From Rubritalea marina DSM 17716 (lineage in GTDB: Bacteria > Verrucomicrobiota > Verrucomicrobiia > Verrucomicrobiales > Akkermansiaceae), in contig NZ_KB899249.1 in assembly GCF_000378105.1 (NCBI RefSeq), forward strand, positions 1 through 64,000: a stretch of DNA of 64,000 bases, read 5' to 3'. Below are positions 52,198 to 61,090 of this stretch, one piece after another. A model generated the notes under the pieces. It was not told the DNA's origin and ran no database searches. It saw nothing but the letters and a program-made list of their open reading frames with translations. Every line of letters begins with the position of its first letter. Position 1 is the first letter of the stretch. Position numbers and translations under genes: made by a program.

Positions 52198-53622
52198 TTA
52201 ATTGCTTGTGGGTTCCTGAGTGAAGAAGTCACCTCCTAGTGCGAGGTGGAGTTCAATTCTGTTTTGGAGACGGCGGTTTTGTAGCGCAATGAGTTGGGCG
52301 CGCGAGTTGTTGGCGCGGCGCTGAGACTCAAGGATTTCGAGAATTCCTGTACTATCGAGTCCTTCGGAATAGTCTTGCTCAGCGGATTGTACGGCGAGGG
52401 TGGCCTGGCGCACTTCGACGAGTAGGTATTTTTCTTGTTCAACTAGCGAGCGGTCGTCTGCTAGAGCATTTTCCACTTCTTTGAATGCGGCGATGGCGCG
52501 GTCAGAGAAATTGTAGATGGCTACTTTGTTGCGTTCGAGCTCCGCCTGAGCGTTGGCTTTGAGCCTGCCACCATTGTAAACGGTCTGAGTGAGAGAAGCG
52601 GCGATGTTAGAGGCTATGAAATTGGGGTTGAAGACATTGCTGAGGTCACCTTCGTTGTTGCGCAGGTTGCCAGTGAGGCGGATGGCTGGGAGTAGGTTCT
52701 TTTGTGCGGCATCGGCAGTCTTGGCTGATTGATAGATAGCTAGCTGTGCAGCTGCAAGGTCGGGGCGTCTCACTAGCAATTGAGCGGGGACGCTTGCTGG
52801 GGGGGATTTAGTGAGTTTTGGCAGATTGGGCACGGCGGTGATGCTGGCGGACGGGTAGCGTCCTAACAATTCTTCGAGATTTCGTGCGGCTTCCTTCCGT
52901 GATTGGGTGCGGCTGAAGAGCGAGCGTTGAGCGGAGGCTACGTTGTTGCGGCTGAGCTGGACGTCGATGGCGCGGGTGCCTGGGACTCCTGCTTTGTAGT
53001 TTCGCTCTACGATGGCGACGTTTTTGTTGAAGCTTTTGAGGATGTCTTCAGCGAGAGCGAGCTGCATGTCCGCGGCGATGAGGTTGCACCATGCGCGTGC
53101 GGTGTTGGCTGCGAGTGAGAGTCGGGCGCCACGGTATTCTTCGATGCTTGCTTGGTATGAGAAATCGGCGGCGCGCGTGAGGTCGGAGAGTCGTCCCCAT
53201 AGATCGACTTCCCAGGAGGCGGATAAGCCTAGGTTGTAATTGCTAGAGTAGATTCCGGGGTTGTCACCATTTCCCAGGTAGGCGCGTGAGCCTCCAGCAT
53301 TGAGACCAAACTCGGGGAGTTGATTGGAGCGGGCGTTGACTGTGCTAGCGTAGCTTGCGCGGAGTCTTGCTGCTGAGGCTTGGAGGCTAGGGTTCTGCGT
53401 GAGTGCTTCGCGCACCAAGCGGTTCATCTGGGGGGAATCAAATTCCTCGAGCCAACCGGTGGATATTTTATTGTGTTGTCCCTGACTTGCTTCTCCCCAG
53501 CTGCTAGGAGCTTTGATGGAGTGTTCGGTTTCGCTTTTGGTTTTGACGAGCTGTGAGCAGCTGGTGCTGGCCGTGCTGAGGACGGCGCCAAGTAGGGCGA
53601 TGGATGGGACAAAACGCGGCAT
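52198..53622 (-). CDS. TolC/NodT-like outer-membrane efflux lipoprotein
   Basis: A 474-residue outer-membrane channel of the NodT/OprM type. The signal peptide ends in a lipobox with SCSQ (lipidated Cys21). The two OEP repeats are seen at ALTQNPSLQASAARLRASYAS and, in the second half, LLVRRPDLAAAQLAIYQSAKTADA. Such proteins end tripartite efflux pumps; no inner-membrane or adaptor gene is next to it here. The start is the ATG of MPRFVPSIALL; the MoxR gene ends 7 bp upstream. Confidence 0.9.
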   Translation of the reverse strand: MPRFVPSIALLGAVLSTASTSCSQLVKTKSETEHSIKAPSSWGEASQGQHNKISTGWLEEFDSPQMNRLVREALTQNPSLQASAARLRASYASTVNARSNQLPEFGLNAGGSRAYLGNGDNPGIYSSNYNLGLSASWEVDLWGRLSDLTRAADFSYQASIEEYRGARLSLAANTARAWCNLIAADMQLALAEDILKSFNKNVAIVERNYKAGVPGTRAIDVQLSRNNVASAQRSLFSRTQSRKEAARNLEELLGRYPSASITAVPNLPKLTKSPPASVPAQLLVRRPDLAAAQLAIYQSAKTADAAQKNLLPAIRLTGNLRNNEGDLSNVFNPNFIASNIAASLTQTVYNGGRLKANAQAELERNKVAIYNFSDRAIAAFKEVENALADDRSLVEQEKYLLVEVRQATLAVQSAEQDYSEGLDSTGILEILESQRRANNSRAQLIALQNRRLQNRIELHLALGGDFFTQEPTSN

Positions 53623-53629
53623 AGATGCT

Positions 53630-54613
53630 CTATGGTACGATCGTCTTGTTGAGGATCCTTTCAACAATGAGGTCCGTACTGATATCTTCGGCTTCTGCTT
53701 CGTAGCTAGGTAGGATGCGGTGGCGCAGCACATCAGTGGCGAGATCTTTCACATCTTGAGGGGTGACGAATGCACGTCCTTGGCTGAAGGCGTGAGCCTT
53801 GGAGGCGAGCGCGAGGTTGATGGTGGCACGCGGTGAAGCGCCGCTGCGGATGAGTGGCACGAGCTCTGGGTCGACATTGCCCGGGTTACGGGTGTTGTGT
53901 ACCAATTCCACGATGTATTCACGGATTGAGGGGTCGATGTAAATGTCATTCACCAAGGCGCGCGAGGCGATGACTTTATCGATGTCGACGACCTGTTTGG
54001 TTCCCGCGATTTCGGCCGAGGTTGCCATGCGTTCAAGGATGGTGAGTTCCTCTTGTTTGTTGGGGTAGTCGATGTTGACTTTGACGAGGAATCGATCGAG
54101 CTGGGCTTCTGGGAGGGTGTAGGTTCCCTCTTGGTCAATCGGGTTTTGTGTCGCTAGCACAAGGAATGGATCTGGGAGTGGGTAGCTTTTGCTACCGATG
54201 GTGACTTGGCGTTCTTGCATCGCTTCCAGCAATGCAGATTGCACCTTAGCTGGGGCTCGATTGATTTCGTCGGCGAGCACGAGGTTGGAGAAAATTGGGC
54301 CAAGTTTGGCGGAGAAATCGCCGCTCTCTTGGTTGTATACCATGGTGCCTAGGAGGTCGGCAGGTAGAAGGTCGGGGGTGAATTGCAGGCGAGCAAAGTC
54401 TGAGTTTAGGCAGCCCGCTAGCGATTTGATTGCGAGTGTTTTGGCGAGTCCAGGGACTCCTTCTAGGAGGATGTGGCCATTGGTGAGCAGGCCAATGATG
54501 AGGCGTTCCACGAGGGAACTTTGGCCTACTAGGACGCGTCCCATTTCTTGTTTGATGCCATCTACCCATTGGTAGGATTTAGTGATTTTTGCTGCGAGTG
54601 CTTCGTGATCCAT
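53630..54613 (-). CDS. MoxR-family AAA+ ATPase
   Basis: A 327-residue AAA+ ATPase of the MoxR group, chaperones that help assemble or insert metal centres and complexes. Walker A is GVPGLAKT (52-59), Walker B LADEINRA (about 113-120), sensor I ATQNPID. MoxR genes often precede von Willebrand-domain genes; here the next gene is a TolC-like lipoprotein after 7 bp. Confidence 0.93.
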   Translation of the reverse strand: MDHEALAAKITKSYQWVDGIKQEMGRVLVGQSSLVERLIIGLLTNGHILLEGVPGLAKTLAIKSLAGCLNSDFARLQFTPDLLPADLLGTMVYNQESGDFSAKLGPIFSNLVLADEINRAPAKVQSALLEAMQERQVTIGSKSYPLPDPFLVLATQNPIDQEGTYTLPEAQLDRFLVKVNIDYPNKQEELTILERMATSAEIAGTKQVVDIDKVIASRALVNDIYIDPSIREYIVELVHNTRNPGNVDPELVPLIRSGASPRATINLALASKAHAFSQGRAFVTPQDVKDLATDVLRHRILPSYEAEAEDISTDLIVERILNKTIVP

Positions 54614-54700
54614 CGTTGCTGTGTTGGTGAAGTAATGAGCAGTTCGAGGTACGCTGCTCAGAGATGTTTTATCTACCTATAGCGATACAAAATGGGGAAA

Positions 54701-55195
54701 TTATTTGGCAACATGTAATTCGGCCAATTTTTCCATGACCGGCTCGGGCACGTATTGGCTTACGATATCACGCCAGCCGTCGGGGCCAATGAGTCCTTTG
54801 ATCATGCTGGATGATAGCTCTGAGATGTTGCGTGGTGGCATGAGGAAGGTCGTAGAAATCTCGCTGGCCATGTCGCCATTGATCTGGCGCATGACACGTT
54901 CGTATTCATAGTCAGAGGAGGATCGGATGCCGCGGAGGATGTAATGGGCATCGACCATGCGCGCAAAGTCGACGAGGAATTTGTTGTCGAACTTGGTGAT
55001 AATGAGGTTGTTTTTTTGTGGGAGTGCGGCACGCAACATTTCGATGCGAGTGGTGACATCAAAGGTGTATTTTTTGGAGGGATTGGAACCGATCGCGACG
55101 TAGAGGGTATCGAAGAGTTCGAGTCCTCGTTCGATCATCCAGAGGTGGCCGTTGGTTGGTGGGTCGAATGACCCAGCGTAGACTGCGGTGCGCAT
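54701..55195 (-). CDS. coaD: Pantetheine-phosphate adenylyltransferase
   Basis: Adenylates 4'-phosphopantetheine in coenzyme A synthesis. The 164-residue length is normal. Signature motifs are YAGSFDPPTNGHLWMI with the HxGH-like nucleotide site and the late ISELSSSMIKGL. Cytoplasmic. It lies 87 bp downstream of thiL on the same strand and 87 bp upstream of the MoxR gene. Confidence 0.96.
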   Translation of the reverse strand: MRTAVYAGSFDPPTNGHLWMIERGLELFDTLYVAIGSNPSKKYTFDVTTRIEMLRAALPQKNNLIITKFDNKFLVDFARMVDAHYILRGIRSSSDYEYERVMRQINGDMASEISTTFLMPPRNISELSSSMIKGLIGPDGWRDIVSQYVPEPVMEKLAELHVAK

Positions 55196-55282
55196 GGCTT
55201 GCTTTTGCGTTATTTCCAGTGAGTTGTCAGTAGAAAAGTGGAGTGGTCAGTGGCTGGGGTGTCGTGAGCTAGGTGGTGAGGC

Positions 55283-56170
55283 TTAGGCGAAGTGGTCCCA
55301 CCCGCCGGAGGGGAGTTGCTGGGTGTTTGCGTCGATGGCGTGGAGGGTGCCAATGTGAGTGAGTGGGGCGAGATCTTTGGGCCAGCGTTTCATGAGATCG
55401 TCTGCGTCTGCTGCGGCGATGGAAAAAAGTAGCTCGTAGTCTTCTCCGTCGTTGAGAGCTTCCTCTACTGAGCACTGCGCTCGGCAGGGGAGGGATGCTC
55501 TATCGAGGGTGTAGCCAAGCTGGCTGAGTTTGCACAAACGCGGTAGGTCTTTGGCGAGACCGTCAGAGAGGTCCATCATCGCATTGGGTTTGTGTTGCTG
55601 CACGAGGTGCTGTGCTTCAGCAAGCCTCGGGATGAAGTCGAGATGGTGCCCGGAAAGCGAGCCTCCAAGCTCTCCGGTGACAAAGAGCTGATCACCCTCC
55701 TGAGCGGTGCTGCGCAAGACAAATTGGTCGGTGCGGACGCGGCCAGTCCCGGCGATACTGATGGCGTTCATCGAGCCAGGTGCTAGGGAGGATGTTTCTC
55801 CACCTACAATTGTGGTGTGGAAGTGTGACGCACAGGCTTCGAGCCCTTGATAGAGTGATTCGAGCCAGAGCATGTTGGTGTCTTTGCGCAGCATGACTGT
55901 GACGAGGAGGTGCTCTGGAGTGCCCCCCATGGCGGCGATGTCGCTGATCACGCGGGCAGCGGCCTTCCACCCCACACGCTTGGGGTCTTCTTGGGGAAGG
56001 AAATGCACCGATTCTATGACGCAGTCAGTCTTGAGAAGGCTGTGGTGTTGCGCATTGCGGCGAACGACAGCGCAGTCGTCGCCAGGGCCGACAATGACCT
56101 GATCTGAGCTGCTAAGTCTGCTGCAGATGGTTTCAATGATTGCGTCTTCGTTACTTTGCGAAAGCTTCAT
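55283..56170 (-). CDS. thiL: Thiamine-monophosphate kinase
   Basis: Phosphorylates thiamine monophosphate to thiamine pyrophosphate. The 295-residue protein has VIVGPGDDCAVV, SIAGTGRVRTDQ, and MMDLSDGLAKDL of the PurM-like ATP-binding fold. ThiL is a paralogue of selenophosphate synthetase SelD, but the N terminus lacks the SelD active-site Cys/Sec-Gly-Cys, so this is ThiL. It overlaps the CPBP gene by 4 bp (ATGA-type coupling). Confidence 0.93.
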   Translation of the reverse strand: MKLSQSNEDAIIETICSRLSSSDQVIVGPGDDCAVVRRNAQHHSLLKTDCVIESVHFLPQEDPKRVGWKAAARVISDIAAMGGTPEHLLVTVMLRKDTNMLWLESLYQGLEACASHFHTTIVGGETSSLAPGSMNAISIAGTGRVRTDQFVLRSTAQEGDQLFVTGELGGSLSGHHLDFIPRLAEAQHLVQQHKPNAMMDLSDGLAKDLPRLCKLSQLGYTLDRASLPCRAQCSVEEALNDGEDYELLFSIAAADADDLMKRWPKDLAPLTHIGTLHAIDANTQQLPSGGWDHFA

Positions 56171-57015
56171 ATCTTGTCGCCCATGGTGAGCATGAAGAAG
56201 ACATTGATTGAATTGAATAGCGCGTGACAGAGGATGCAGGCCCAGATGCTGCCACTTTTTTCGTAGAGTACGGCGAGAAGGATGCCGAAGATCGAGAGTG
56301 GGATCACGGCCCAGATTTGTCCGTGGATGGCACCGAAGAGCACACCTGTGAGAATGGCTGCAATGGCTGGCTCGGTGAAGCGTTTGAGCACCGGGTAGAG
56401 GTAGCCTCGGAAGATGATTTCTTCTGCTAGAGGGGCAATGACGCAGGCACCGAGGATCAAGACCAGGCGTTTGTTGGTATTCTGCGCATTCAGTAGTTCA
56501 TTGACCACGTCTTGGTTTTGTTTTTCGCCGAGGCGTTCTGAGAGCCAGTCTTCCATTCCGGACATGCCTAAGGCGATAAGGATGACAAAGAAGGCGATGT
56601 AGGTGCCAATGGACCACGCAACGGTATGTGTTGGGTTTTCGGGGCGGATGCCGAGGGCGTCTTCGAGGACTCCGCGTTGTTGGTAGAGAGCCACCACGAT
56701 ACCGGCCATCATGAGTAGGATGGAGAAGTTGATGATGACGGCGAAGGTGGTGATTTGCGTTTCTGAGTTATCCTGAAACGGAGTCATCAAGGTGAGCGTG
56801 AAGGGGAGAATCACCAATAGGCAGCCGAGAACATCGATAGGCTGGACAAAATACGTGGGGACTTTGCCCGCATTGTGCCATTGCAACGAAGGTGCCGCTC
56901 GGCGAAGCCATGCATAGAGGATGGCTGAGAGGACGGCACCGATGGCGCAGATCAGTCCAATGTCCTGCAGGACGTGGTGGCCAAACTCGGCTACCTCTAG
57001 CTCGCTGGGTGTCAT
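56167..57015 (-). CDS. CPBP-family intramembrane metalloprotease
   Basis: A 282-residue membrane protein of about eight helices with the CPBP (Abi, CAAX protease-like) motifs EEIIFRGYLYPVL, FGAIHGQIW and HALFNSIN, which hold the active-site Glu and two His. Related proteins act in bacteriocin self-immunity or membrane proteolysis. Substrate unknown. Cotranscribed with thiL, whose start overlaps its end by 4 bp. Confidence 0.88.
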   Translation of the reverse strand: MTPSELEVAEFGHHVLQDIGLICAIGAVLSAILYAWLRRAAPSLQWHNAGKVPTYFVQPIDVLGCLLVILPFTLTLMTPFQDNSETQITTFAVIINFSILLMMAGIVVALYQQRGVLEDALGIRPENPTHTVAWSIGTYIAFFVILIALGMSGMEDWLSERLGEKQNQDVVNELLNAQNTNKRLVLILGACVIAPLAEEIIFRGYLYPVLKRFTEPAIAAILTGVLFGAIHGQIWAVIPLSIFGILLAVLYEKSGSIWACILCHALFNSINVFFMLTMGDKI

Positions 57016-57041
57016 GTTTTTTTAATCTTAGACTCTAATGC

Positions 57042-58844
57042 TCAAATTTCAACCGTCTCGGTGGGAGCATCGATCCACTTGTCATTCTCTTTGATCAAGT
57101 CGATGAGGCGATCCACTGCTTCCGCTTCTGGGATGTTGAACTGCACCGGTGTTTTATTGATGTAGAGATTGATTTTGTTAGGGGCGCCACCGACGTAGCC
57201 GAAGTCTGCGTCAGCCATTTCGCCAGGGCCATTGACGATGCAGCCCATGACCGCGATTCTGACTCCTTTGAGGTGACCGGTGGCTGCGCGAATGCGTTGG
57301 GTGGTTTCTTGCAAGTTGAAGAGTGTGCGTCCACAGCTAGGGCAGGCGACATAGTCAGTCTTGAAGATGCGCGTGCCCGCTGCTTGAAGAATATTGTATG
57401 AGAGTCTGAGTGACTGACCAGGAGCCTCCTCACCCTGCACGATCACGGCATCTCCAATGCCATCACAAAGGAGTGAACCAATGTTTCTAGCAGCGGTTAG
57501 CAATGTGTCTTGGAAGTCTTTGTTGGAGTCCTTGGATGGGTGGAAGGTGTCTTTGAGGAGGATGGGGTGGCGTGCATCGAGCTTGCAGGCTAGCATGCGG
57601 TAAGCGTGGATGACGGCCATTGGGTGCCCGTCCGGAATCGTCACCAACTGGGGGCTGGTAGAGGCATTGATGGTGGCAATTTCTTTGGAGTTCTCGGGAT
57701 CAACTGCAATCACTCCGGAGTTTTCGATAACAATTTCTGGTGTGAAGTCACCTAGTTTATCGAGTTTGTGTGAGAGCGCGTCGTACTTTTCTTTGGAAGT
57801 GAAGACTCTGACAGTATTGGCTCCGCCAAGTTTGATCTCGTTGAGGACGATTTCTTGTGAGGCGCGTCGTTGGTAGGAGAATGGGTTGTAGCTGAGAGTG
57901 CCTTTTTGTTGGTCTTGGGGGTCATGTGGAAGGTGGCTGTCCGCAATGTTATTGACCAGGGCGAGCGCCACAGGGACTTCTTTGACTGGATCCTCAGTGA
58001 GGGAGACGCGAATGGTGTCGCCAATGCCGTCGGCGAGCAAGGAACCGATGCCGATGGCGGATTTGATACGACCATCTTCGCCATCTCCGGCTTCCGTCAC
58101 ACCGAGGTGGATCGGGTAGTTCCAGTCTGGGCCTTCAGCCATGAGGCGGGCGACTAACAAGCGATAAGCTTCGACCATGACCTTAGGATTCGAGGCCTTC
58201 ATCGAGAAAATGAAATTGTGGTAGTTGTTGTCGCGGGCGATGCGGGCGAACTCGAGTGCGCTTTCGACCATACCTAGCGGGGTGTCACCGTAGCGGTTCA
58301 TGATGCGATCGGAAAGTGAGCCGTGGTTGGTACCGATGCGCATGGCACGATTTTTGTCGCGGCAGAGGTGGACGAGTGGGGTGAATTCTTCGCGGATACG
58401 TTCGAGTTCTTCGTCGTATTGTGCGTCGGTGTACTCGCGGATTTCGAATTTCTTTTTGTCGGCGTAGTTGCCTGGGTTGACGCGGATTTTTTCTACCCAT
58501 TTGGCCGCTTCAAGAGCGGCATCGGGTTTGAAGTGGATGTCTGCGACAATGGGCACTTCACAGCCTGCTGCTCGTACTTCGCGCACGATGTTTTCTAGGT
58601 TTTCGGCGTATTTACGGGTCTGGGCTGTGACACGCACTAATTCGCATCCAGCTTCTGCTAGTTCGAGGATTTCCTTCACACATGCAGGAGTGTCGCGAGT
58701 GTCTGAGGTGATCATCGATTGGATTCTCACCGGGTTGTCACCACCGAACTTGATGTTTCCAACATGGATCTCGCGGGAGACTCGGCGTTGGTAAGCGAAT
58801 AGGTCTGAACAGTATTGGAGTGCGTTAGATGCCTCAGCAGTCAT
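57042..58844 (-). CDS. ispG: (E)-4-hydroxy-3-methylbut-2-enyl-diphosphate synthase, long form
   Basis: IspG (GcpE) is the 4Fe-4S enzyme making HMBPP in the MEP isoprenoid pathway. At about 600 residues it is the long form known from plants, chlamydiae and Bacteroidetes, with a domain of about 200 residues inserted between the TIM barrel and the cluster domain. Cluster cysteines lie in ACPSCGRT and GCIVNGPGEMADADFG. The barrel starts IHVGNIKFGGDNPVRIQSM. The start is the ATG of MTAEASNALQ; an alternative Met is three codons upstream. Confidence 0.95.
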   Translation of the reverse strand: MTAEASNALQYCSDLFAYQRRVSREIHVGNIKFGGDNPVRIQSMITSDTRDTPACVKEILELAEAGCELVRVTAQTRKYAENLENIVREVRAAGCEVPIVADIHFKPDAALEAAKWVEKIRVNPGNYADKKKFEIREYTDAQYDEELERIREEFTPLVHLCRDKNRAMRIGTNHGSLSDRIMNRYGDTPLGMVESALEFARIARDNNYHNFIFSMKASNPKVMVEAYRLLVARLMAEGPDWNYPIHLGVTEAGDGEDGRIKSAIGIGSLLADGIGDTIRVSLTEDPVKEVPVALALVNNIADSHLPHDPQDQQKGTLSYNPFSYQRRASQEIVLNEIKLGGANTVRVFTSKEKYDALSHKLDKLGDFTPEIVIENSGVIAVDPENSKEIATINASTSPQLVTIPDGHPMAVIHAYRMLACKLDARHPILLKDTFHPSKDSNKDFQDTLLTAARNIGSLLCDGIGDAVIVQGEEAPGQSLRLSYNILQAAGTRIFKTDYVACPSCGRTLFNLQETTQRIRAATGHLKGVRIAVMGCIVNGPGEMADADFGYVGGAPNKINLYINKTPVQFNIPEAEAVDRLIDLIKENDKWIDAPTETVEI

Positions 58845-59038
58845 GCAGGACATCGTATACAGTGCTTGGATTTGTCCAACTATAAAACGAGGGAAATCGA
58901 CTTGCTAGAATTGAACATTAGAGCGCTAACAAGATAGGTGAGACCCTTGTTGCCTGAAGGTGTGACTGAGGGGGCTCTGGGCTATCAGCACGGGGGCTGA
59001 GAGTTTCATCGTGCCAATGGTTCTGGCGCGAGAGAGAT

Positions 59039-59401
59039 TCAGTCAGACAACCATTTGGTAGCCGCATCTTTGGCATCGAAGTCAAAGTGTCGTACCTCCG
59101 CAGAGACGAAGTGCGAGGCGAGTTTAGGTGCTAGAGTGGCGAGTGCGCTGTCACTGACGAGAGCCACTTTATGGAGGGTTTGGTGGTGGTCCTTGATGAA
59201 CTTGAAGTGTTGGATCATGGCACTGAGGGTTTCCCAGCCTGGGAATTCTTCGGCGATGATCATCAAGTCTTGGAGTGAGTGACCATTCTCGATGGATGTG
59301 TCGACTATTTGTGCGAGCTGAACGAAGTCATCTTGGCTAAGTGGACCACTAGGTTCTACGATGAGGAGGGATTGTTGATAGTGGAAGTGGTGCTTGAGCA
59401 T
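59039..59401 (-). CDS. SpoIIAA-like STAS/SEC14-domain protein
   Basis: A 120-residue protein with a SpoIIAA-like (STAS/SEC14) fold pattern: LIVEPSGPLSQDDFVQLAQIVD, DLMIIAEEFPGWETLSAMIQH, VALVSDS. Members bind or sense small hydrophobic ligands; roles are mostly unknown. The start at MLKHHFHYQQ is preferred over the 24 codons upstream. It lies 105 bp downstream of nuoN on the same strand. Confidence 0.75.
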   Translation of the reverse strand: MLKHHFHYQQSLLIVEPSGPLSQDDFVQLAQIVDTSIENGHSLQDLMIIAEEFPGWETLSAMIQHFKFIKDHHQTLHKVALVSDSALATLAPKLASHFVSAEVRHFDFDAKDAATKWLSD

Positions 59402-59506
59402 GAGAACGCGATGAGGGTGGTGATTCGTGTATGAAACGCAATGTTGATTATTTGGGAGGAATGGCTGTCTCAATCGCGATCCTGGAGCCTTGGGCTAGCT
59501 TGTTCT

Positions 59507-61069
59507 TTATTGAATTAAAGCATAGATCGGCTGTGGGATGATTCCGAAGAGGATGATGGCAAGACAGAGAATGGTGATGGCTAGCTTTGAGATCAGTGGC
59601 ACTTGGATGGGGGTCTCAGATTTCGGGTCGTGCCAGTAGATGGCTTTGATGATTTTGAAGTAGTAGTAGAAGCCTGAGATCGCACCGAGGAAGGCGAGGG
59701 AAATGACGAGCCAACCAACGGTTTGGAGGTGGCTAAAAGCTGCTTCAAACATCAGGAATTTGCCGATAAATCCAGCAGTGAGCGGAACGCCTGCCATCGC
59801 TGCCATAATGATGGTCAGAGCCACGGCTAACAGTGGGTTGCGTTTGCCTAGACCATTGAATGTGTCAATTTCATCTGAGTCGTCTTGTGTGCGAACGATT
59901 GCGAGCACAAAGAAGGCGGCGAAGGTCATGATGAGGTAGGTGGCGAGATAGAAGGATACCGCGGCGAATTGGGAGGTGGCCAAGCCAATGAGGAGGAAGC
60001 CAGCGTGAGCGATCGAAGAGTAAGCCAGCAGTCGCTTGAAGTTCGTCTGCGCAAGGGCGGCTAGATTCCCGTAGAGGAGAGTGAGGCCAGCGAGTACTAC
60101 AAGGATGAGAGCCACTTGGCTGCTAGTAGACTCTGCGGCGAGGAACGGGCGTAGGATGGTGATGGCGACGCCGAATCCAGCAGCTTTTGAAGCCACGGAA
60201 AGGAAGCTGGTGATCGGAGTTGGGGCCCCTTGGTAGACATCTGGGATCCAGAGTTGCATTGGAGCGGCTCCTACTTTGAAGCCTAGAGCGATGATGATGA
60301 GCCCGAGCCCGAACATCAGTGCTGGGCTAGAGCTGATGGATTGAAGGCTGTGGACATGGTGGAGATTGTGCGTCGCGAGGGCTTCAGCCAGCTCTGAGGA
60401 GGGGTTGGCATGAGCAAAGGAGTAGAGCTTGGCGTATTCGATTGCCTGGTCTGGGGTGATGCTGAGTCCTAGGGTGATACTAGGAAGGTGGGTGGTCTGA
60501 GTGGCACCATAGACCCATGCGATCCCGTAGACTAAGAAACCAGTGGATAGGGCGCCGAGGATGAGGTATTTCGCGCCTGCTTCCAGTGAACCGACATTGC
60601 GGCGCATGTAGGTGACCATGACGTAGAAGGATATGGTGACGAGTTCGAGCGCGACAAAGATGGATACGAGGTCTTTGGCGGAGGCCATCCACATCAGGCC
60701 AGCACAGGCAAATAATGGTAGGCAGTAGAATTCCCCCACATTTTCATCACTGCCGTCTGGGCTGGTGAATTTATTGAGCACGCTTTGGAAATCGATGCTC
60801 ATGAGTAGCACGAGGATGGTGCTGATGAGTGCGAAGCCTTTGAAGAATGCGGAGTAATGATCGTGGCCATAGAAGCGAGACATCCACGCGGGTGCCTCTT
60901 GAGCGTGGCTGCCACACGATCCGATGATCAAAAGAACCAAGACGGCGGCGAGGCCAGCGGCACCCACCAGGCCCAGGGTGGCTTTATTTTTCGGCGAGGC
61001 GAAGGCCTCCCACATGAGCAGGATGAGGCCAATTCCAACGACGATGAATTCGAGGTAGTTGTAGAGCAT
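59507..61069 (-). CDS. nuoN: NADH-quinone oxidoreductase subunit N
   Basis: An antiporter-like proton-pumping subunit of respiratory complex I. The 520-residue protein has about 14 membrane helices, with the proton-antiporter motif region around VGAAPMQLWIPDVYQGAP and LLAYSSIAHAGFLLIG. It is the last nuo gene, beginning 21 bp after the nuoM stop codon. The order nuoL-nuoM-nuoN is the standard one. Confidence 0.95.
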   Translation of the reverse strand: MLYNYLEFIVVGIGLILLMWEAFASPKNKATLGLVGAAGLAAVLVLLIIGSCGSHAQEAPAWMSRFYGHDHYSAFFKGFALISTILVLLMSIDFQSVLNKFTSPDGSDENVGEFYCLPLFACAGLMWMASAKDLVSIFVALELVTISFYVMVTYMRRNVGSLEAGAKYLILGALSTGFLVYGIAWVYGATQTTHLPSITLGLSITPDQAIEYAKLYSFAHANPSSELAEALATHNLHHVHSLQSISSSPALMFGLGLIIIALGFKVGAAPMQLWIPDVYQGAPTPITSFLSVASKAAGFGVAITILRPFLAAESTSSQVALILVVLAGLTLLYGNLAALAQTNFKRLLAYSSIAHAGFLLIGLATSQFAAVSFYLATYLIMTFAAFFVLAIVRTQDDSDEIDTFNGLGKRNPLLAVALTIIMAAMAGVPLTAGFIGKFLMFEAAFSHLQTVGWLVISLAFLGAISGFYYYFKIIKAIYWHDPKSETPIQVPLISKLAITILCLAIILFGIIPQPIYALIQ

Positions 61070-61090
61070 GTTCGGTAGCTTGAGTAAACG

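Noticed and set aside
55283-56170. selD (selenophosphate synthetase), which would support Sec use
   Set aside because: The sequence is ThiL: it lacks the SelD N-terminal active-site Cys/Sec motif and is linked to a CPBP gene rather than sel genes.
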